Of a stretch of DNA of 64,000 bases, positions 60,801 to 64,000 are shown piece by piece; the first letter of the stretch is position 1, and each line of letters begins with the position of its first letter. The stretch is taken from positions 21,232,085 through 21,296,084 of the forward strand of contig JACMZG010001863.1 in NCBI GenBank assembly GCA_018340805.1. The letters are read 5' to 3'. The translations under genes and the position numbers were made by a program. The DNA is from Microvelia longipes. Its lineage: Eukaryota > Arthropoda > Insecta > Hemiptera > Veliidae. The notes below the pieces were generated by a model that searched no databases, was not told the origin of the DNA, and saw only the letters and a program-made list of their open reading frames with translations.

Positions 60801-63432
60801 TATTTGGTCCAAGTATAAAGAATGGAGATCTTAAAGGGCCTAAATTCGGGTAACAAATTGAGAAAATTTTTAAGTAATTTACAAATATTTGCCGCTAGGA
60901 GCTTTCCTACCTAGAGGATTGGGCCCCTTCTACTCTTGCGTTATGAATAAACTGAATATTAAATATAAATAAATAAATCAATAAATGCCCGTTTTAGGGC
61001 CTTTTGGCCCATCAGGGTATTCACACTGCGGGAACAACCTCAGTTGGGTTGCATCTACTACACTCTAAGAATTAATTAAAGTTGGCGAAATCTTTTTAAT
61101 ACAAATACTATTCATAAAATCTTAGAGCATAGCCCGGGCTGCGAATCCCGGACCTCCGGTGCCGAAATCGAGTGCCTATACGATCACAGCCACGGAGGCA
61201 GATAAATATGTTTATGTTTTTTTTTAATTTTCGTTGTTTTTTCTATAAGTTTATTTTTGGCTGAGGGCCCCATAGAGGGTTTCCGCCCTCCCCCATGGTA
61301 AGTTGGCCATGGTAAATTAATAATATCTAGGGTGTTTTCTTTTATAAACGAACACATTTTATTCTATTGGGGTCTCATAATTGATGGGACACCCGAAGTA
61401 CGTCTTACCACAAAAATGAAGTTCCTTGATACAGTAGATGTATCCCCTGTTTATAACTTTATGTCTTATGTTGCATAAGTAAAAAAAAAATCATTCCACA
61501 ATATTTTAAGTATAAAAAAGAAGCAAAAAGAATAGAAAAATGGGATGAAAAAATACTATATTTTTTTTAAAGAAAATGTAAAGAAATTTCTTGTAAAGAA
61601 ATAGATTTAGCCTGGAGGACGGGATCACAAGAAAATGGTGAGGTAAAGATAAGAGAGAATAGAACAGGACCACATCTTTTACCTTGGGTAATACCAAGTA
61701 ATTTATGAACTGAAAACCCCTCGTTTCAAGCTTTCCCATCCATACAACGACTCCCTAAAGCAACTTATCCTTGGAGCAACACTACCTCAACACCCTTGCG
61801 GCAGTTGTAAAATATCTTTCCTTTCAAAATAACGAATTTCATTTTGGAAAAATCCCGTTTTCACTTTTCTTTTTATAATCATGTCCTGAAGTTTGTTTAA
61901 AACGGACTTTTTAGGCCAAATGTTTTTATTAATCTGATTGCTAAATTTGTGAAAATTGAAGCTAATTCGATGAAAAAGTTGAAATCTTTTTCATAGTGAC
62001 AATACGGTAGCTTCTTTAACCAAACAACAAAACTTCTTATAATTCCTGGTTTTAGTGGAACAAAAATAAGTTTACCTAACGAGTTGATAAATAAATTATA
62101 TCCACACTAACTCATCTAAAGAAAAGCAATCAATAAGACGAACCATTTTAGTTAATTTTAGGACGTTAAACCAAAATATTCTACAATTTAGTAGATATGA
62201 AACCTTAAGCCAATTTTGGGAGCTAAATCGAATGAAAAGAATAGATCTCTAGGTATGAAAAATAGTGAAGTAAAACTATTGGAAATTCATACTAATTCGT
62301 ATTTTTGTTCATTATTTTTTCTACGTCTCGTTTAGGAATTTGAGTAATAATTACTGATGATTTTTTTTAGGAACCAGAAGAATTTGGGGGATGGGATGGA
62401 GTATTAAATGCAACAGAGTTTGGTCGAGAATGTCCTCAAGCAATAACTACAGAAGATTTCTTAAAACTTAAGCAAATGGCATCTACAAATATTGATCTTG
62501 AAGATTGCCTTCACATTAATATCTATACTACTCAGGTAATAAAGTTTTCATTTGACTACTCATTCTTACGAAGCTATGGGTTCGTAAAAACATTTATTCA
62601 GCCCCGATGTTATGGTTAAACTTACCCTAAATAGAATGTTAGAACTCAACTTACTTATTACCTTAGTAGGTGCAGCTGAAGTGCTAGTGTTCCATTACAC
62701 TACAAATGTACGTAAAAATGAAATATACACTATTCGGGCTTAGCATAAAATGCAATAATATTATGCGTAACGTGTTTTTTAGCTTTTTTTGTTAAATGAG
62801 AGAGTCTACGTACGTAAGTGATCTACGTACGTTTATAAAATATCGGTATGGAAGCTTTTCATTCTATTAAGAATATCCTAAGTTTCCATTAACAAGTCTC
62901 GAACTTAGATTTCATCTTACACTCAAAGTTCTTATGGATTATTAGTGTTTGTATTCCAAATTTTTGATTTTATCCTTGAGCTTGAGCACATAAGAATTAT
63001 TTTTCAAACATAAAACTATACTTTGTGAGAGACTTTTAAAATTCTGTTTGAAAATAACCAGTTATAAATTTTTCTACTATCGTTTTTATAAAAATTTAAA
63101 ATAACATTTGGTAAAAAATTGAGCTCGGCCATGGGTTTTTGTGCTAAATCAAGATATTTTATCTTAGGAATAATATTAAAGCGATTGAAGAATCAGCTAC
63201 CGTCAATAGCAAGTATCGATGGTTGCTAATTCTTCAATTACCTAAATAATACATCTGCTATTACTTCCAATTTCATTTTAGGTTCCCGGTGAGTGTACTA
63301 GAATGGACTCGGTCATGTTTTATATCCACGGTGGATCGTTTAGAGCTGGATCTGCGAGGGCATATAAGTCTAATCATTTGTTAGAATATGACGTTCTTCT
63401 TGTTACTGTTCAGTACAGGCTTGGACCCTTTG
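51843..63432 (+). CDS. Carboxylesterase (alpha/beta-hydrolase, secreted), 5' part, 3 exons seen
   Basis: Exons 51843-52055, 62371-62535 and 63282-63432 encode the first 176 residues. The last exon ends in a donor after LGPFG, so the gene continues past the window. Residues 1-17 form a signal peptide. The canonical N-terminal blocks follow: VGTVDY, YQFQGVPYAKSPSGIRRFK, then GGWDGVLNATEFGRECPQ with Cys92, and EDCLHINIY with Cys117, the expected first disulfide pair. HGGSF (142-146) is the oxyanion-hole motif, followed by DVLLVTVQYRLGPFG. Introns 1 and 2 are phase 0 and the third is phase 1. The GxSxG nucleophile, Glu and His lie downstream, so activity cannot be judged; detoxification, hormone-esterase and non-catalytic relatives are all possible. 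Intron 1 is about 10.3 kb and full of repeats. Confidence 0.93.
52315..52650. mobile_element. inverted-repeat element, about 130-bp arms
   Basis: In carboxylesterase intron 1. The left arm contains 'ataatctgaatagtagcct', 'gagaaaatgca', 'ataaactgagctttaaatgc'. The right arm, reversed, contains 'attctgagcagtagcct', 'agaaaatgca', 'ataaactgagcttaaacgc'. It is imperfect and non-coding. Confidence 0.6.
52719..52945. mobile_element. MITE with about 50-bp inverted ends
   Basis: 'gtttgtttacattatttatt' then 'ttatcacgctg' at the left pairs with 'cggcgtgataaaataaataa' then 'tgtaaacaaa' at the right. The pairing extends outward through 'aaattaacct' and 'aagttaattt'. The element is about 225 bp and non-coding. 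Confidence 0.65.
52946..54399. other. carboxylesterase intron 1, no supported gene
   Basis: An 88-codon plus-strand frame at 53314-53580 contains a CACACA-rich segment like the one in family A repeats and shows no protein family signature. Confidence 0.35.
54400..54690 (+). repeat. interspersed repeat family A, 3' part
   Basis: 'acaaagtttcaactcac', 'gggagcttagatgataacag', a (CA)n run, 'acagacagataactttgtg', 'acgcctgaaacagataattc' and an ending hairpin around 54600-54690 match 38700-38840 and 2540-2750 (reverse). Confidence 0.55.
54691..55707. other. carboxylesterase intron 1, no supported gene
   Basis: AT-rich with a T homopolymer near 55650. 'aggccgaagcgaaggtctctt' (55388-55408) resembles the reverse complement of 'aagagaccttcggcct' at 51690-51705, a possible further small repeat. 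Confidence 0.35.
55708..55829. repeat. short palindromic repeat, copy 2
   Basis: 'tatgccatccggctgagaat' pairs with 'ttctcagccttatggcata', and 'tctttatgtc' pairs with 'gacataaaga'. The GC-rich centre 'cgactcgcttcgctcgtcg' is itself a palindrome. Related to 1611-1711. Confidence 0.6.
55830..57474. other. carboxylesterase intron 1, no supported gene
   Basis: Non-coding. A 70-codon minus-strand frame at 56711-56923 has no support. Confidence 0.35.
57475..57541. repeat. tandem repeat, about 23-bp unit, 3 copies
   Basis: The unit 'gtttcaatagttaactaata' is repeated three times, the third ending at 'aactaa'. The first junction has 6 extra bases (gtttaa). Confidence 0.85.
57747..57795 (+). repeat. 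family A 5' end fragment
   Basis: 'aaatcgggtacagggtacct' then 'cggtactctatacccgatt' carries the family A start and forms a small palindrome of its own. Confidence 0.45.
57817..59103. mobile_element. long foldback element around a TA core
   Basis: The left arm (57817-58477) and right arm (about 58554-59103) are inverted copies. Paired landmarks are 'ttttggataaatttttgaaa'/'tttcaaaatttatccaa', 'ggggtcctatgggtaaacat'/'atgtttacccataggacccc', 'tcaacaagct.a.atgctaa' and 'gaggaatccttcat'/'atgaaggattcctc'. The left arm has an extra block of about 130 bp (about 58200-58370). The centre (58478-58553) is TA repeat. No transposase is present. Lies in carboxylesterase intron 1. Confidence 0.78.
59160..59290. 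repeat. extra partial copy of the foldback arm
   Basis: 'aagggctgtaaatacttaaa', 'aatgatatttat' and 'gcatcctttgg' repeat the right-arm segment at about 58865-58990 in direct orientation, just outside the foldback element. Confidence 0.55.
59597..60180 (+). pseudogene. LINE C-terminal region with RNase H, degenerate
   Basis: The first frame reads NVAIRWVPGHKGIIGNKQADILAKKGS, the C-terminal half of a retroelement RNase H with the last catalytic Asp in QAD. It continues with broken frames: SGMRHSKLMLNGPSPKL, LLSLSRTL, then LTGHCHLRNHLHTIRI, FKDNPVCRLCESETETA. This order (a 'LTGH..LR.HL' block, then a 'C..C..E.ETA.H' zinc-like motif) is typical of RNase H-bearing insect non-LTR retrotransposons of the I/Jockey group. 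The reverse transcriptase part is absent. Confidence 0.82.
60181..60970. other. carboxylesterase intron 1, low-information DNA
   Basis: 'ggcccaa' recurs several times at about 60625-60690 (purine-rich, GC-richer patch). 'ctcggcaaaatag' at 60593 repeats one at 59406, hinting at one further repeat family. Confidence 0.35.
60971..61201 (-). mobile_element. SINE-like repeat, copy C (most complete)
   Basis: About 230 bp. Read on the minus strand it starts TGCCTCCGTGGCTGTGATCG with an A-box-like TGGC segment. Some 45 bp later comes GGGATTCGCAGCC, similar to a Pol III B box (8 of 11 consensus positions). The tail is AT-rich and ends in a 'taaataaat' run. The layout (tRNA-like head, unrelated body, A/T tail) fits a tRNA-derived SINE. 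Three further copies lie in the window. Confidence 0.65.
61202..62370. other. end of carboxylesterase intron 1
   Basis: No supported gene. It ends with the pyrimidine-rich acceptor 'ttttttttag' at 62361-62370. Confidence 0.4.
62536..63281. other. carboxylesterase intron 2
   Basis: Intron without recognised elements. A small palindrome occurs near 62810-62832 (tacgtacgtaagtgatctac). Confidence 0.4.
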
Positions 63433-63494
63433 GTAAGAATCGCATGCCTCATGGCCTGGTGATATTGATGGCGTCTAATAATAGTTATTTATGC

Positions 63495-64000
63495 ACCTAG
63501 GGAGTAGAGAGTGCTATTATTTCCCTAAGCAGTTAGTTGGTTCCTAAGGCGTAAAGTATTTAACTCCCGAGGCGAAGCTGAGAGATTTATATGTTTAATC
63601 CCCGTGGCAAAGCCCAGGGTGATAATTGCTAGGGGAAAAATAGCATTTTACTCCCAAGATGCCTACAAAATTTTATCTCCAGACATTGATTTTATTTGAA
63701 TACGTATTGTTGTATTTATTCTAATTTGTTTGGGTGGACCCACTATTAAATTGCTCCAAACAAATTTTTTTGACCTTAAATAAATTTTGTTTCAAAAAAA
63801 ATATTTTTTGTCGGGTCCCCCATATAAATTTTGGAGGTGCTGCCCCGGAAAAATTACAAAAATAGATCGGTCACCTGTATAAATTTAGAGAATACCACTC
63901 CCCTAAAAGTAGATATAATTGGCTCGAATAAGCCAATAATAGGAAACACTTTTTCTCCCTTGGGAGTGAAAAGTGCTTCTTTACTCCCTAAAAACTAGTC
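63495..64000 (-). repeat. interspersed repeat family B, copy 2
   Basis: Its reverse complement aligns with 26277-26885 over at least 500 bp and runs to the window edge. Lies in intron 3 of the carboxylesterase gene. No coding frame. Confidence 0.6.

Noticed and set aside
60971..61201. Functional tRNA gene
   Set aside because: The Pol III box-like elements are imperfect, no cloverleaf could be folded, and the sequence recurs with an AT-rich tail, so a SINE fits better.

Overview
This window is AT-rich animal nuclear DNA, almost certainly from an insect. Genes are split into short exons by GT-AG introns, and the gene set includes a gustatory receptor with an insect-type C-terminus, a reeler-domain defence-like protein and an insect-type carboxylesterase. 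Long TA microsatellites, LINE remnants and many hairpin-type elements fill the rest. A hemipteran would fit the repeat style, but that is inference only. I rebuilt exons by eye from splice sites, reading phase and family similarity.

Layout. Positions 1-5400 are gene-free repeat ground, including a SINE-like copy split by a hAT-like inverted-repeat element. COPS9 (COP9 signalosome subunit 9, three exons, minus strand, 5414-7584) and TfIIS (transcription elongation factor S-II, six exons, plus strand, 8129-17107) lie head to head, with 544 bp between their start codons. TfIIS introns hold a MITE, a dead CR1/Jockey-type LINE and a second LINE tail. After a gene-poor stretch comes a complete three-exon secreted reeler-domain gene on the minus strand (23379-25852). 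Positions 26-33.7 kb are repeats: a Penelope-like head-to-head pair, TA arrays and an unclassified family. A four-exon gustatory receptor (33700-39549, plus) follows, with a hAT-type MITE carrying a perfect 8-bp target duplication in its first intron. At 43915-44090 there is an orphan candidate terminal exon. Positions 44543-47406 are a 2.86-kb foldback Tc1/mariner-type element sitting inside a TA microsatellite. The right end (51843 to beyond 63432) is the 5' part of a carboxylesterase gene, whose first intron is about 10.3 kb and packed with inverted repeats. Its catalytic serine lies beyond the window.

The genes do not form a pathway. COPS9 and TfIIS are housekeeping genes that may share a promoter. 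The other three are environment-facing (taste, secreted defence-like, esterase). The most unusual property is the density of long inverted repeats, several of which would make long hairpins if transcribed within introns.
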